Positions 37,790 through 47,778 are shown, numbered from the stretch's first letter. The stretch is DNA of 64,000 nucleotides from Cystobacter fuscus DSM 2262 (GCF_000335475.2 NZ_ANAH02000074.1:62001-126000), one strand, 5' to 3'. Numbers and translations: made by a program. The notes: generated from the letters alone by a model not told the origin.

Positions 37790-38886
37790 ACCTCATCCTC
37801 CTGTCCACGCCCCTGTTCTTCATCTTGATGGCCCTCGAATGGCTGGGCGGGCGGCTCCAGCACCGGCGCGTCTTCCGCGGCGCGGATGTCTTCGCCAACC
37901 TGTGCCTCGGCACGGCCCAGACGGTCTTCGCCGCCGTGAGCGCGGGCCTGCTCGCGGGCTCCTATGTGACGCTGTATTCGCTGCGCCTCTTCGACATCCC
38001 ATCCACGTCCGCGTGGGCCTGGGTGGTGCTGCTGCTCGGCACCGACTTCTGTTACTACTGGTTCCACCGCGCCTCGCACCGCATCCGCCTGACCTGGGCC
38101 GCCCACGCGCCCCACCACCAGAGCGAGGACTACAACCTGTCCGTCGCCCTGCGGCAGGGCCCCATCCAGCCCCTCTTCTCCCGCGTCTTCTACCTGCCGC
38201 TCGCCCTGCTGGGCTTCCCCCCCGCCATGTTCGCCACCGCCGTGGCGCTCAACACGCTCTATCAATTCTGGGTCCACACCGAGCTCATCCGCACGCTCGG
38301 CCCTCTGGAGTGGATCTTCGTCACGCCCTCGCATCACCGCGTGCACCACGCCTGCAACGGGCGCTATCTCGACAAGAACCACGGCGGCATGTTGATCATC
38401 TGGGATCGGATGTTCGGCACCTTCGAGGCCGAGCGCGAACAGGTGACGTACGGCACCGTCAAACCGGTGGGCACCTTCAACCCGCTCGTGGCCGCGTTGA
38501 CCCCCTTCCGGGAGCTCGTGGCCACCATCCGCGGGACGCCTCGCTTCCTCGACAAGCTCAAGGTGCCCTTCATGCCGCCCGAGTGGAGTCCTCCCGGCGT
38601 GGAGGCCCCCTCCCTCGACGTCCCTCCGGGGCGGCCCCGCTTCGAGGTGCACGCCCCCCGCCGGGTGGCGCTCTACGTGCTGCTCGTGGGCAGCCTGTCC
38701 TTGGCCCTCATCCTGGCGTTCCAGGTGCGGATTTCCTCCCTGTCCCCGGCCGTGCGGCTCGCGTTCGTGGCCTGGTTCCTCGCCTCGCTGGGAGGACTCG
38801 GGGGCGTGCTGGAGGGCCGGCGCTGGGCACGCCCCGTGGAGGCACTGCGGCTCGTGGCGGCGCCCTTCCTGATCGCGGCGCTCTGA
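37786..38886 (+). CDS. Sterol-desaturase / fatty-acid-hydroxylase-family membrane enzyme
   Basis: A 366-residue membrane protein with about six hydrophobic segments. The di-iron histidine boxes of the family are visible: HRASH (about 94), HAPHH (about 106), then FWVHTELI and TPSHHRVHHACN (about 181). Members hydroxylate or desaturate lipids, or cleave alkylglycerol ethers, using O2. The C-terminal extra membrane region (about 290-366) is common in the bacterial branch. Its ATG overlaps the stop of the PLD gene. Myxobacteria make sterols and ether lipids, so either is a plausible substrate, but sequence alone does not decide. Confidence 0.88.
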   Translation: MNLILLSTPLFFILMALEWLGGRLQHRRVFRGADVFANLCLGTAQTVFAAVSAGLLAGSYVTLYSLRLFDIPSTSAWAWVVLLLGTDFCYYWFHRASHRIRLTWAAHAPHHQSEDYNLSVALRQGPIQPLFSRVFYLPLALLGFPPAMFATAVALNTLYQFWVHTELIRTLGPLEWIFVTPSHHRVHHACNGRYLDKNHGGMLIIWDRMFGTFEAEREQVTYGTVKPVGTFNPLVAALTPFRELVATIRGTPRFLDKLKVPFMPPEWSPPGVEAPSLDVPPGRPRFEVHAPRRVALYVLLVGSLSLALILAFQVRISSLSPAVRLAFVAWFLASLGGLGGVLEGRRWARPVEALRLVAAPFLIAAL

Positions 38887-38901
38887 GTTCCGCGACTCCG
38901 T

Positions 38902-39123
38902 TCACGGGGTCGACCAGAACAAGGTGCCACCCGGCCCGGTCCCGGTTTGCCGTGGGAGCAGCATCACCTTCGCGCGTCCTCTTCCAGCATCGCTTGAAGT
39001 TCCGGGTGGGAAGAGATCAGAGCGAGTTACGAACGGGCGCTGCATCGAGTAGCCGGACGATGTGTCCAGCGTGTTGATGGTGAGCTTCCGGTTGCCCGTG
39101 AGGGTGAGACTACGCGCTACCAT
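38902..39123 (-). CDS. Small protein of unknown function, end of immunity-like gene row
   Basis: A 73-residue frame with a good ribosome binding site (GGAGGGG six bases before the ATG at 39123) and high GC at third positions in the first part. It overlaps the end of the preceding gene by 14 bases, as expected inside an operon. The protein is basic and Thr/Ser-rich (SLTLTGNRKLTINTLDTSSG) with no membrane helix. I recognise no family. It could also be the remnant of a longer gene. Confidence 0.4.
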   Translation of the reverse strand: MVARSLTLTGNRKLTINTLDTSSGYSMQRPFVTRSDLFPPGTSSDAGRGRAKVMLLPRQTGTGPGGTLFWSTP

Positions 39124-39532
39124 GTGCCTGCCCCTCCTTGAGATTCTGCGTGTAGCCCGAAACCGCATCCACCCAGATGAACTCAAAGACACCCCTGAAG
39201 CGGACCCCTTCCGCCGAGGCCGTCACGATCAGGCCCTTCTCCTCGCTCCTCGCGATGTCGATGTCCGCGATGATGTTGGAGGTCCATCCCCGCAGCTCAA
39301 GGCCCAACACGCCAATACACAGCAGCCTGACTTGAGCCGTGTTGGCACAAGCTTTGATCCACTTCGGCGGAGGCGCGACGGGGAAATCGTTCAAATCAAA
39401 CCGGATACTCACCGTGTCGCCATCATCAGCGAGCAGTCCCACCTCGAGCAACCGCACCTTCCGCAGCGAAGGGGCGACCGGATACAACTTGCGGAGAAAT
39501 ACCGTTTTATCGAGCAAATCCACCCAGTCCAT
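39110..39532 (-). CDS. Imm50-like immunity protein
   Basis: A 140-residue soluble protein. The pattern fits Imm50-type immunity proteins of polymorphic toxins: an opening FLRKLYPVAPSLRKVRLLEV, then DGDTVSIRFDLNDFPVAPPPKW, NTAQVRLLCIGVLGLELRGW and VRFRGVFEFIWVDAVSGY. The P..KW...N...L.....L.L.GW layout is characteristic, though the assignment is from memory of the family. GAGGA lies seven bases before the ATG at 39532; a GTG or ATG further upstream would overlap the next gene. No toxin lies directly upstream, so it is an orphan immunity gene. Confidence 0.6.
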   Translation of the reverse strand: MDWVDLLDKTVFLRKLYPVAPSLRKVRLLEVGLLADDGDTVSIRFDLNDFPVAPPPKWIKACANTAQVRLLCIGVLGLELRGWTSNIIADIDIARSEEKGLIVTASAEGVRFRGVFEFIWVDAVSGYTQNLKEGQAHGSA

Positions 39533-39561
39533 ACACAGTCCTCGAAGTCGAAACCAGCCGT

Positions 39562-39951
39562 TCACCGCCCACACTCGATTGAGAGATTGCTCTCTCGCCC
39601 GTCGGCGTCCCTTGCATCCTTCGCGAGGACGTATCCACCAAGCCCAACGGACGAATCAATTTCGTAAAGCACCAACTCACCGGCCAGGATGGCTCGCGTA
39701 CACCGAGCCGGGATCTCCAACTCGCGACATCGCTCGCTCGTCCCCTCACGTGACGCGGACCAGACATATAAATCGAGCAAGACATTCTGCTCGCGGAACG
39801 GGCCCAGCTCCACGTCTTCCACTCCCGAAAACTCCAGGAGGGCGTCCGAGCCATCGCGCATCCGCAGCCTCAAGCTCAGCCTCTTCGCCTCCCGGTGGTT
39901 CTCCACCGCCACGACTTCCGCATCATGCACGTCCAGATGGAATGCGCTCAC
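39562..39951 (-). CDS. Small acidic protein, possible immunity protein
   Basis: A 129-residue soluble protein starting with GTG at 39951, preceded by AGAGGGAC. The sequence opens FHLDVHDAEVVAVENHREAKR, then LSLRLRMRDGSDALLEFSGVEDVEL and FREQNVLLDLYVW. This strand pattern (HDAEV, R.DG, F.GV..VEL) is loosely like the Imm50 neighbour and other beta-sandwich immunity proteins, but no family can be named. It lies on the same strand, 29 bp upstream of the Imm50-like gene, in the row of small genes downstream of the SNF2 helicase. Confidence 0.55.
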   Translation of the reverse strand: MSAFHLDVHDAEVVAVENHREAKRLSLRLRMRDGSDALLEFSGVEDVELGPFREQNVLLDLYVWSASREGTSERCRELEIPARCTRAILAGELVLYEIDSSVGLGGYVLAKDARDADGRESNLSIECGR

Positions 39952-40009
39952 CCTGTCCCTCTGCTCCCCTCACGACCCACCCATCCGGTGGCTCGCGCAC
40001 GACCGGTGC

Positions 40010-40393
40010 TCAATCCACGCTCGTGGTTGACTCCAACCGCCGCAACATCTCGAGCCCCAACTCGAGCTTGCGCCGACTCGAGATCGTCAGAGACGGGTGT
40101 GCCTTCTTGTAGTCACGAACAGAAAATACCTCGACGATTGGCTCCACCGCGACTGACAACCTGTCTACCTCGACGACCACCAGGAGATCCGGCCCGGCGA
40201 CCACCGTGTAGATGTCTTCGCCCTGCTCTGGAATCCAGTCCACGACAAAGGCCTTCTTCAGCCCGGGGCATACCGCCGTCAAGGCGGAGAGCAGCCTCGA
40301 GTTCTGGCCTTCGAACAGCCAGGAATTAGAACTCTCGAGTTCCTGGCTCAGCCGCTCGGTGTCAGGTCCCGGCTTGAACATTCGCGGAGCCAC
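40010..40393 (-). CDS. Small protein of unknown function, possible immunity protein
   Basis: A 127-residue soluble protein. It starts with GTG directly after the SNF2 stop codon (TGA at 40396-40394), or with the ATG at 40381 four codons in. Its segments LKKAFVVDWIPEQGEDIYTVVAGPDLLVVVEVDR and VEPIVEVFSVRDYKKA suggest a mixed alpha/beta fold with a central sheet. I do not recognise the family. The adjoining start suggests co-transcription with the helicase gene, but the lower GC and the neighbours make it look like an accessory immunity-type gene inserted behind the helicase. Confidence 0.55.
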   Translation of the reverse strand: MAPRMFKPGPDTERLSQELESSNSWLFEGQNSRLLSALTAVCPGLKKAFVVDWIPEQGEDIYTVVAGPDLLVVVEVDRLSVAVEPIVEVFSVRDYKKAHPSLTISSRRKLELGLEMLRRLESTTSVD

Positions 40394-43342
40394 TCAGGCG
40401 AACAGCTCGAGCAGATCGTCCCGGGTGATGGCCGTCGCGGTGGAGGCCTCGCTCAGGGCCGCCTCGAAGAGGGCGCGCTTCTTCTCCTGCAACCCCAGGA
40501 TGCGCTCCTCCACCGTGCCCTGCGACACCAGCCGGTAGACCATCACCGGCCGCTCCTGGCCGATGCGGTGCGCCCGGTCCGCCGCCTGCGCCTCGGCCGC
40601 CGGGTTCCACCAGGGATCCATCAGGAACACGTGGTCCGCCGCCGTGAGGTTCAAACCCGTACCACCCGCCTTGAGCGACATGAGCAGCACCGGCGCCCCA
40701 TCCTGCCCCTGGAAGCGCTCCGTCACCTCGCCCCGGTTCGCCGTCGAGCCATCCAGCCGATCGAAGGCAATGCCCGCCATCTTCAGGTGCGGCTCGATGA
40801 GATCCAACAGCGACGTCCACTGCGAGAACACCAGCGCCTTGTGCCCGTCCAACACCGCCGTGCCCAGCGCCTCCACGAGCGTCTGCACCTTCGAGGACGT
40901 GTTCGCCCGCTGGCCCGGCACGAGCGCCGAGTGGCACGCCGCCTGACGCAGCCGCAACAGCGCCTCGAGCGCCTTGAGCACGTTGCCGCCCTCGTTCAAC
41001 AGCGCCACCACCTCCGCGCGCGTCGCCGCCATCACCGCGTCGTAGACCGAGCGCTCACGCTCATCCAACGACACGTGCATGACGGACTCGGTGCGCGGCG
41101 GCAGCTCGGGCGCCACCTCGCGCTTGAGCCGGCGCAGCACGAAGGGCCGGATGCGCCGACGCAAGCCCTCCGCCGCCCCCTTCTGCCCATCCGCGATGGG
41201 CCGCGCCACCTTCTCCTCGAACTGCCGGCGCGCCCCGAGCAACCCCGGGTTGGTGAAGTGCATCAGGCTCCAGAGTTCCTCCAGCCGGTTCTCCAGCGGC
41301 GTGCCGCTCAATGCCAGACGGAAGTTCGCCTGGAGCCCGAACGCCGCGCGCGCCACCTGGCTCTCCGGATTCTTGATGGCCTGGGCCTCGTCGAGCACCA
41401 CCGCGTCCCAGGTGCGCCCCCCGAGCACCGCCGCGTCCAATCGCAGCAGGGCATACGTGGTGATCGTCACATCGGCCGACTCGTCCAGGGCCCGGCCAGG
41501 CCCGTGGTACACGCACACCTTGAGCGAGGGGCGGAAGCGCTTGAGCTCCCCGGCCCAGTTGGGCAGCACGCTCGTGGGACACACGACGAGCGAGCGCGGA
41601 CCCAGCGTGCAGATCGTCTGGAGCGTCTTGCCGAGGCCCATGTCGTCCGCGAGGATGCCGCCGAGCCCCGCGCTCTTCAGGAAGCCCAGCCAGCTCACGC
41701 CCTGCAACTGATAGGCGCGCAGCGTCGCGGTGAGATCCGCCGGCAGCACGGGCGCCGGCAGCTTCTCGAAGCCCTCGACGAGCGGCGCCAGCTTGTCGAG
41801 CCCCGGCGGAGGCGGCTGCTCCAGCGTCTCGCACAGCGTCTTCAACTCCGGCAGCGCGAAGGCGGCCACCTTGCCATCGGCCTGCCGCGCCGCGAGCAGA
41901 TCCGCCACGCGCGCGCCATTCTTGTCCAGCCACGCCCGGGGCAGCGGCGCCCAGCCACCCCCCTCGAGCGGCACGAGCCCCAGCCCCTCGTTCCAGGCAC
42001 GCACCACCGCCGCGGCGTCCACCGTCTTCGGCCCGCCCTTGACGCCCTCCACCTGGAAGTCGAGCGTGAAGCGCACCTCGGGCATGCCGGGGCCCTGCGC
42101 GTTGGACTCCACGCGGAGCAGAGGCACCAGCCGCATGTCCGGGCTCACCACGCCCGCCGCGTCTCCGGCCAGGTCTCCCCGCCAGCGCCGCAGCTTGTCC
42201 GCCCAGCGCACCATCTCCTGGCCCTGCACCGTCACGCGCCGCCCGGGCACCAGGTTCAGCTCGTCGCGTAGCTGGTGGATGAGTTTCTGCTCGGCCACCT
42301 CGTCGCGCACGGGCACCGAGCCGCGCAGGTACACCATGCGCCCGTTGTCGATGCGCACCGAGGGCGGCGCGCCGTAGACGAGCGTGGGCATCACCGACAG
42401 GCCCGACTCCAACTGCTGCAACTCCACCAGGATGCGCGGCTTGAGATCGCGATCCAGCGACGGCAGACGCCGGCTGCGCATGTCGATGGGCATGCGCCTG
42501 GCCAGCTCCGGCAGCACCTTCGAGGAGATCTCCCCAATCTGCTCGGCCGAGAAGGTGCGCGTGCTCGGCAGGTTCTCCAACCACGCACCCGTCACCTTCG
42601 TCTCGCCCAGGCGGGCCAGCGCATCGCCACACACGGCGACGCCCGGACTCACCACGTCGGTGATGCGCGGATCCTTCGCCACGGTGATGACGAACTGCCC
42701 GCCCCGGTCCTCCACCAGCGCGCGGGGGTAGACGATCTCATCCGAGACGGCGACGGGCATCCCGTCGAGCAGGACGTTGCGCGCCCCCTCGAGCACCTTG
42801 AGCAGGGACTCCAGACGCTCGGGAGGCAGGGCGCCCCGGATGCGCTTCTCCAGGAGCCGGTCCGCGAGCAGATCCCCCTGCTCCACTTGGAGCTTCGCGG
42901 CGCGAGCGGGCCTGGCCATGAGCGAGGCGAGGCTGTCCTCCAAGGGCTCCGTCTTGCCGTCGGCGTGGGCGATCTCGCGATGCAGCTCCAGTCCGCCCTC
43001 GGCGCGGGAGAAGCGGTACACCACGCGCGACCAGCGCGCCGCGGTCACCTCCAGGGGTGTGTCCTGCTTCTCCGCCTGTTGCACGGAGATGGCCGCGGCC
43101 ACCACGTGCTCGCACGGGTCCACCTGGCTCGGGCAATCGCATTCCCAGACATCGTCGGCCGGGTAGAGCGACACGGTGAGGGCCACCGTCTTCCCGGGCG
43201 CCTTCACCCGAAGTTGCAGCTCCTTGTCCGTGCGCTTCTGCAGCGCGACGGCCCCCGAGCGGGCGAGGTTCACCCCGACGGTCCAGATGCCAGGGCGGGC
43301 TTCCTTCCGGACGGTTTCCAACAACTGAGCGAAGGCGGACAT
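40394..43342 (-). CDS. SNF2-family DEAD-like helicase with SWIM zinc finger
   Basis: A 982-residue protein. An N-terminal SWIM-type zinc finger ([19 protein letters not shown], about 67-85) is followed by a large uncharacterised region, then a SNF2 ATPase core: motif [17 protein letters not shown] (about 565), motif II DEAQ (about 650), motif [21 protein letters not shown], and helicase-C blocks [30 protein letters not shown] and [10 protein letters not shown]. It is an ATP-driven DNA translocase of the bacterial SNF2 type (RapA/HepA and YwqA relatives), with roles proposed in repair and chromatin-like remodelling. AGGAG precedes the ATG at 43342. It starts 47 bp downstream of the UdgX-like gene on the same strand, suggesting a shared operon. 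Confidence 0.92.
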   Translation of the reverse strand: MSAFAQLLETVRKEARPGIWTVGVNLARSGAVALQKRTDKELQLRVKAPGKTVALTVSLYPADDVWECDCPSQVDPCEHVVAAAISVQQAEKQDTPLEVTAARWSRVVYRFSRAEGGLELHREIAHADGKTEPLEDSLASLMARPARAAKLQVEQGDLLADRLLEKRIRGALPPERLESLLKVLEGARNVLLDGMPVAVSDEIVYPRALVEDRGGQFVITVAKDPRITDVVSPGVAVCGDALARLGETKVTGAWLENLPSTRTFSAEQIGEISSKVLPELARRMPIDMRSRRLPSLDRDLKPRILVELQQLESGLSVMPTLVYGAPPSVRIDNGRMVYLRGSVPVRDEVAEQKLIHQLRDELNLVPGRRVTVQGQEMVRWADKLRRWRGDLAGDAAGVVSPDMRLVPLLRVESNAQGPGMPEVRFTLDFQVEGVKGGPKTVDAAAVVRAWNEGLGLVPLEGGGWAPLPRAWLDKNGARVADLLAARQADGKVAAFALPELKTLCETLEQPPPPGLDKLAPLVEGFEKLPAPVLPADLTATLRAYQLQGVSWLGFLKSAGLGGILADDMGLGKTLQTICTLGPRSLVVCPTSVLPNWAGELKRFRPSLKVCVYHGPGRALDESADVTITTYALLRLDAAVLGGRTWDAVVLDEAQAIKNPESQVARAAFGLQANFRLALSGTPLENRLEELWSLMHFTNPGLLGARRQFEEKVARPIADGQKGAAEGLRRRIRPFVLRRLKREVAPELPPRTESVMHVSLDERERSVYDAVMAATRAEVVALLNEGGNVLKALEALLRLRQAACHSALVPGQRANTSSKVQTLVEALGTAVLDGHKALVFSQWTSLLDLIEPHLKMAGIAFDRLDGSTANRGEVTERFQGQDGAPVLLMSLKAGGTGLNLTAADHVFLMDPWWNPAAEAQAADRAHRIGQERPVMVYRLVSQGTVEERILGLQEKKRALFEAALSEASTATAITRDDLLELFA

Positions 43343-43389
43343 GGGAGGTGCTCCTAACCCTCCCGGCGTGCGCCGCGCAACCCGGGCGT

Positions 43390-44790
43390 TCACCCGAGCG
43401 CGCGCAGCGTGTCCGCCACCTTGCGCAGGTCCTCCTCGAAGTGCAGCCGGGCCCGCACCCGTGCCCGCTCGTCGGGCATGCGCAGGAGCGCCGAGGGGTG
43501 GAAGGTCGCCATCCACGCCTTCGCCCAGGGCGTCTCGAACACCTGCCCCCGGCTCAGGTTGATGCGGAAGCCCGGCCCCAGGAAGGACTGCGCCGCCGTG
43601 GCCCCCAGGCAGAGAATCATCCTCGGCCGCACCCGCTCCACCTCCGCGTGCAGCCACGCCTTGCACGCGAGCATCTCGCGCCGCCCCGGCTTCGCGTGCA
43701 GCCGCTGCTTCTCCTCCCCCATCCACCCGAAGTGCTTCACCGCGTTGGTGACGTACAGCTCCTCGCGCTTCAGCCCCACCCCCGCGAGCACCTCGTCCAG
43801 CAGCCGGCCCGCCGGACCGATGAAGGGCCGGCCCTCCCGATCCTCCGTGTCTCCGGGCTGCTCCCCCACGAGCATCAACCGGGCGTCCTCCGGTCCCTCA
43901 CCGAACACCGTCTGTGTCGCCCGCTCGTGCAGCGGACACGCCCGGCACCCCTTCGCCGCCTCGGCGAGCGAGGCGATGTCCCGCTGCTCCGGCAGGAAGC
44001 GGCTCGACTCGGACAGCTCGAGGCGCGGGCCCACCATGCGCGCGGTGCGCTCCGGCGCCTGGCGCACCAGCTCCGGAATGAGCCGGGCCTCCGGCAGCGT
44101 CGCCCAGTGCTTCCGGGGCATCTCCGCGCGCATGGCCCTCACGTTGAGCCGCGCCGGATTGAAGGTCGACGCGTAGTACGTCCCCCACATCTCCTCCAGC
44201 ACGTCCCCCTCGGGCGCTTCCGAGCGCGGCACCCCGGGCCCGAACAGGAGCCGCTCCAGGTCCCACGACACGCTCGCGTCCGGCGTGAGGATGCTCCAGC
44301 GCATGGAGGGAAAGCGCCGCGCGAAGAAGGGCGCCACGTAGCGCACCACGAGGTGCTCGGGCCGGTGCCACGCGATGAAGTACTCCTCCCCTTCCCGCTC
44401 CACCCGCCGGAAGCGCACGAAGGCCTTCATCTTGTGCGCGTCCCGCTGCACCGCCTTCGCGAGCATGAGCAACCGGTACACGTCCGCGTCGCTCTCCACT
44501 TCCAGCAGCTTGCGCTCGCCATGGGTGAGCCGCCACAGCACCCGGTAGAGCAGGCCCCAGCGCTCGGGGGAGCGGTGACAGGCCACCTTCTCCGCCAGCT
44601 CCAGGAACGCCGGGGGCACCGCCAGCCCCGCCACGGGCGCACTCGCCGGCACCGCCTCCGGCGCGAGCAGCGAGGCCTGCGCGTCCCGCTCCTCCGTGAA
44701 GAGCACCCGCTCCGGGGGCACGCCCCGCACGAGCAACCCCCGCGCCGCCGCGCGGAAGGACTCCAGGTCCGGCCCCACCTCCACCCGCAT
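43390..44790 (-). CDS. UdgX-like uracil-DNA-binding protein fused to DUF4130 domain
   Basis: A 466-residue two-domain protein. The N-terminal about 240 residues match DUF4130/TIGR03915 ([27 protein letters not shown]-type segment [35 protein letters not shown]). The C-terminal about 200 form a family-4-type uracil-DNA glycosylase: Cys cluster [10 protein letters not shown], motif [21 protein letters not shown] (about 308) and FHPSALLR (about 428). Motif A is GEQPGD rather than GEAPG, and there is an inserted loop with [13 protein letters not shown] (about 358), matching the KRRIH loop of UdgX, which in Mycobacterium forms a covalent bond with DNA through that His. So this is probably a uracil-trapping repair or damage-recognition protein. 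It overlaps the radical SAM gene stop (TGATG). Confidence 0.88.
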   Translation of the reverse strand: MRVEVGPDLESFRAAARGLLVRGVPPERVLFTEERDAQASLLAPEAVPASAPVAGLAVPPAFLELAEKVACHRSPERWGLLYRVLWRLTHGERKLLEVESDADVYRLLMLAKAVQRDAHKMKAFVRFRRVEREGEEYFIAWHRPEHLVVRYVAPFFARRFPSMRWSILTPDASVSWDLERLLFGPGVPRSEAPEGDVLEEMWGTYYASTFNPARLNVRAMRAEMPRKHWATLPEARLIPELVRQAPERTARMVGPRLELSESSRFLPEQRDIASLAEAAKGCRACPLHERATQTVFGEGPEDARLMLVGEQPGDTEDREGRPFIGPAGRLLDEVLAGVGLKREELYVTNAVKHFGWMGEEKQRLHAKPGRREMLACKAWLHAEVERVRPRMILCLGATAAQSFLGPGFRINLSRGQVFETPWAKAWMATFHPSALLRMPDERARVRARLHFEEDLRKVADTLRALG

Positions 44791-46040
44791 CAGAGCTCTC
44801 CCGTGCGCGCCTCGTGGGCCGCGGTGAACAGGGAGAGCTGCGTGGCGGGCGGCGTCACCCGCTCGGCGAGCCGGTGCGAGTCCAACAGCCCCGTGGGCCG
44901 GTGGTCCGCCGTCACGATGAAGGGCTTCACCCGCGTGAGCGGCACCCGCAGCCGCGCCAGGTCCGCGAGGGTGATGCGGTGCCACCGGCGGATGCGAATC
45001 AACCGGTCCACCGTGCGCACGCCCATGCCCGGCACGCGCAGCAGCCGCTCGCGCGGGGCCCGGTTCACATCGACGGGGAAGGCCTCGCGCCGGCGCAGCG
45101 CCCACGCGAGCTTCGGATCCATCTCCAGTGACAGGTCCGGATGCTCGGGTGGCGCGAGCTCGTCCACGCGAAAGCCATAGAAGCGCAAGAGCCAGTCCGC
45201 CTGGTACAGCCGGTGCTCGCGCACGAGCGGCGGAGCCTTGGCGGGCAGCCGCGCGTCCACGAGCGGAATGGGGCTGTAGGCCGAGTAGTACACGCGCTTG
45301 AGCCCGAAGCGCGAATAGAGCCGGCTCGCGGTGTCGAGGATGGCGGCGTCCGGCGTGGGCGTGGCGCCGACGATCATCTGCGTGCTCTGCCCCGCGGGAG
45401 CGAACTTCGGCGCCTTGGGACTCTCCACGCGCTCGGCCTTGGACTGGGCCACCCGCGTGGAGATCTCCTTCATCGTCTCGCCCGTGACGGCGAAGCTCTT
45501 CTCCGGCGCGAGCTTGCGCAAGTCCGTCTCCGTGGGCAGCTCGATGTTGGCGCTCAGCCGGTCCGCGTGCCGGCCCGCCGCGTCGATGAGCTCCTTCGAG
45601 GCGCCCGGCACCGTCTTGAGGTGGATGTAGCCCTGGAACTGGTGCACCTCGCGCAGCGTGCGCGCCACCTCGACGAGCTGCTCCATCGTGTAGTCCGGGC
45701 TCTTGATGACCCCGGAGCTGAGGAACAGGCCCTCGATGTAGTTGCGCTTGTAGAAGTCGAGCGTGAGCCGCACCACCTCCTCGGGAGTGAAGCGCGCCCG
45801 GGCCGTGTCGCTGGAGATGCGGTTGATGCAGTACTGACAATCATAGATACAGAAATTGGTGAGCAATATCTTCAGCAATGACACACACCGGCCGTCCGGC
45901 GTGTAGCTGTGGCAGATGCCCATGCCCTCCACGCTGCCGAGCCCCTCCTTCGCAGCCTTGCGTTGGCCGCCGCTGCTCGAACACGAGGCGTCGTACTTCG
46001 CGGCATCGGCGAGGATCTCCAGCTTCTTGCGCACGTCCAT
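44790..46040 (-). CDS. Radical SAM protein, putative DNA modification/repair (TIGR03916 type)
   Basis: A 416-residue radical SAM enzyme. The cluster motif is CIYDCQYC at about residue 64 (C-x3-C-x2-C). Neighbouring blocks are LLTNFCIYDCQYCINRISSD, FLSSGVIKSPDYTMEQL, VHLKTVPGAS-type YIHLKTVPGAS and RLSANIELPTE. The C-terminus (about 330-400) has a helix-hairpin-helix DNA-binding motif (VDVNRAPRERLLRVPGMGVRTVDRL). This is the TIGR03916 family, which is regularly paired with the DUF4130/UdgX protein encoded next to it. The chemistry is not characterised as far as I know; it may repair or modify DNA bases. It overlaps the next gene by one base and heads the leftward operon. Confidence 0.9.
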   Translation of the reverse strand: MDVRKKLEILADAAKYDASCSSSGGQRKAAKEGLGSVEGMGICHSYTPDGRCVSLLKILLTNFCIYDCQYCINRISSDTARARFTPEEVVRLTLDFYKRNYIEGLFLSSGVIKSPDYTMEQLVEVARTLREVHQFQGYIHLKTVPGASKELIDAAGRHADRLSANIELPTETDLRKLAPEKSFAVTGETMKEISTRVAQSKAERVESPKAPKFAPAGQSTQMIVGATPTPDAAILDTASRLYSRFGLKRVYYSAYSPIPLVDARLPAKAPPLVREHRLYQADWLLRFYGFRVDELAPPEHPDLSLEMDPKLAWALRRREAFPVDVNRAPRERLLRVPGMGVRTVDRLIRIRRWHRITLADLARLRVPLTRVKPFIVTADHRPTGLLDSHRLAERVTPPATQLSLFTAAHEARTGEL

Positions 46041-46248
46041 GCGGAAATCCTAGTCACGCCCCCTGACGCGAGGCGCCGTGAAGCGAATCAGCGGACAAAC
46101 GGGCAGGCCATCGCCTCCTCGAGCTTGCCTGGCTGGCTTGCGTGCCGGGCGAGCGGATGCTCTCATGCGCGGCGTTGCTGGGAGGGGTTCCCCCCCGCAT
46201 GTCTGTCTTCTCATCACTCCGATTCACCCCCTATCCCCGAGGTCCGCA

Positions 46249-47778
46249 ATGTCGTCGACGATCTATGAAGCGCCGGGTCAGAAGGGCAGCAAGGTCCAGT
46301 ACCTCCCCCGCTACGGCAACTACATCGGCGGGGAGTTCGTGCCGCCCGTGAAGGGCCAGTACTTCGAGAACATCAGCCCCGTCACCGGCAAACCCTTCTG
46401 CGAGGTGCCGCGCTCGACCGCCGAGGACGTGGACAAGGCGCTCGACGCCGCCCACAAGGCCCGCGCCGCCTGGGGCCGCACCTCGCCCGCCGTCCGAGCC
46501 GACATCCTCCAGAAGATCGCCGACCGCATGCAGGCGAACCTCGAGATGCTCGCCGTCTCCGAGACGTGGGACAACGGCAAGCCCATCCGCGAGGCACTCG
46601 CCGCGGACCTGCCGCTCGCCGTGGACCACTTCCGCTACTTCGCCAGCTGCCTGCGCGCCCAGGAGGGCAGCCTGTCGGAGCTCGACGCGGACACCGTCGC
46701 CTACCACTTCCAGGAGCCGCTCGGCGTGGTGGCGCAAATCATCCCCTGGAACTTCCCCCTGCTCATGGCGGCGTGGAAGCTGGCCCCCGCGCTCGCCGCC
46801 GGCAACTGCGTCGTGCTCAAGCCCGCCGAGCAGACCCCCGTCACCATCCTCAAGTTCGCCGAGCTGGTGGGCGACCTCCTGCCCCCCGGCGTGCTCAACA
46901 TCGTCAACGGGTTTGGGATTGAAGCGGGCAAGCCCCTGGCGAGCAGCAAGCGCGTGGCCAAGGTGGCCTTCACCGGCGAGACGACCACCGGCCGGCTCAT
47001 CATGCAGTACGCGAGCGAGAACCTGATTCCCGTGACGCTGGAGCTGGGCGGCAAGTCGCCCAACATCTTCTTCGCGGACGTGTTCTCCAAGGACGATGAC
47101 TTCGCCCAGAAGGCGCTCGAGGGCTTCAGCATGTTCGCCCTCAACCAGGGCGAGGTGTGCACCTGCCCCTCGCGCGCGCTCGTGCAGGAGAGCTTCTACG
47201 ACGACTTCATGCACAAGGCCGTCGAGCGCTCCCGGAGGATCGTCCAGGGCAACCCGCTGGACACCGCGACGATGCTCGGCGCGCAGGCCTCCAATGATCA
47301 GCTCGAGAAGATCCTCTCGTACATGGACATCGGCCGGAAGGAAGGCGCGAAGGTGCTGCTCGGCGGCGAGCGCGCGAGCCTGCCCGGGGCGCTCGCCGAG
47401 GGCTACTACGTGCAGCCCACCATCTTCGAGGGCCACAACCGCATGCGCATCTTCCAGGAGGAGATCTTCGGCCCGGTGGTGTCGGTGGCGAAGTTCAAGG
47501 ACATGGAGGACGCGCTGGCGCTCGCCAATGACACGCTCTACGGCCTGGGCGCCGGCGTGTGGTCGCGCGACACGAACACCGCCTACCGCGTGGGCCGCGC
47601 CATCCAGGCGGGCCGCGTGTGGGTCAACTGCTACCACCTCTACCCGGCGCACGCGGCGTTCGGCGGCTACAAGCAATCGGGCATCGGCCGCGAGACGCAC
47701 AAGATGATGCTCTCGCACTACCAGCAGACGAAGAACCTGCTCGTCAGCTACGACCCCAAGCCCATGGGTTTCTTCTAA
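46249..47778 (+). CDS. NAD+-dependent aldehyde dehydrogenase, ExaC/AcoD-like
   Basis: A 509-residue class-3-type aldehyde dehydrogenase. Family landmarks: [18 protein letters not shown] near the N-terminus (nearly the Pseudomonas ExaC opening), [32 protein letters not shown] (NAD binding), general base Glu in [12 protein letters not shown] (about 263), and catalytic Cys in [11 protein letters not shown] (about 302). It should oxidise acetaldehyde or related aldehydes to acids. CGAGG precedes the ATG at 46249. The stop overlaps the start of a DUF779 gene (TAATG), the standard partner of this dehydrogenase. It diverges from the radical SAM gene. Confidence 0.92.
   Translation: MSSTIYEAPGQKGSKVQYLPRYGNYIGGEFVPPVKGQYFENISPVTGKPFCEVPRSTAEDVDKALDAAHKARAAWGRTSPAVRADILQKIADRMQANLEMLAVSETWDNGKPIREALAADLPLAVDHFRYFASCLRAQEGSLSELDADTVAYHFQEPLGVVAQIIPWNFPLLMAAWKLAPALAAGNCVVLKPAEQTPVTILKFAELVGDLLPPGVLNIVNGFGIEAGKPLASSKRVAKVAFTGETTTGRLIMQYASENLIPVTLELGGKSPNIFFADVFSKDDDFAQKALEGFSMFALNQGEVCTCPSRALVQESFYDDFMHKAVERSRRIVQGNPLDTATMLGAQASNDQLEKILSYMDIGRKEGAKVLLGGERASLPGALAEGYYVQPTIFEGHNRMRIFQEEIFGPVVSVAKFKDMEDALALANDTLYGLGAGVWSRDTNTAYRVGRAIQAGRVWVNCYHLYPAHAAFGGYKQSGIGRETHKMMLSHYQQTKNLLVSYDPKPMGFF

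Noticed and set aside
44791-45840. Upstream extension of the UdgX/DUF4130 frame
   Set aside because: The added residues are a shadow of the radical SAM gene in another frame; the family N-terminus starts at 44790 overlapping the radical SAM stop.
46041-46248. Sigma-54 promoter considered upstream of the aldehyde dehydrogenase
   Set aside because: GG and GC elements occur (CTGGCTGGCTTGCG) but not at the required spacing.
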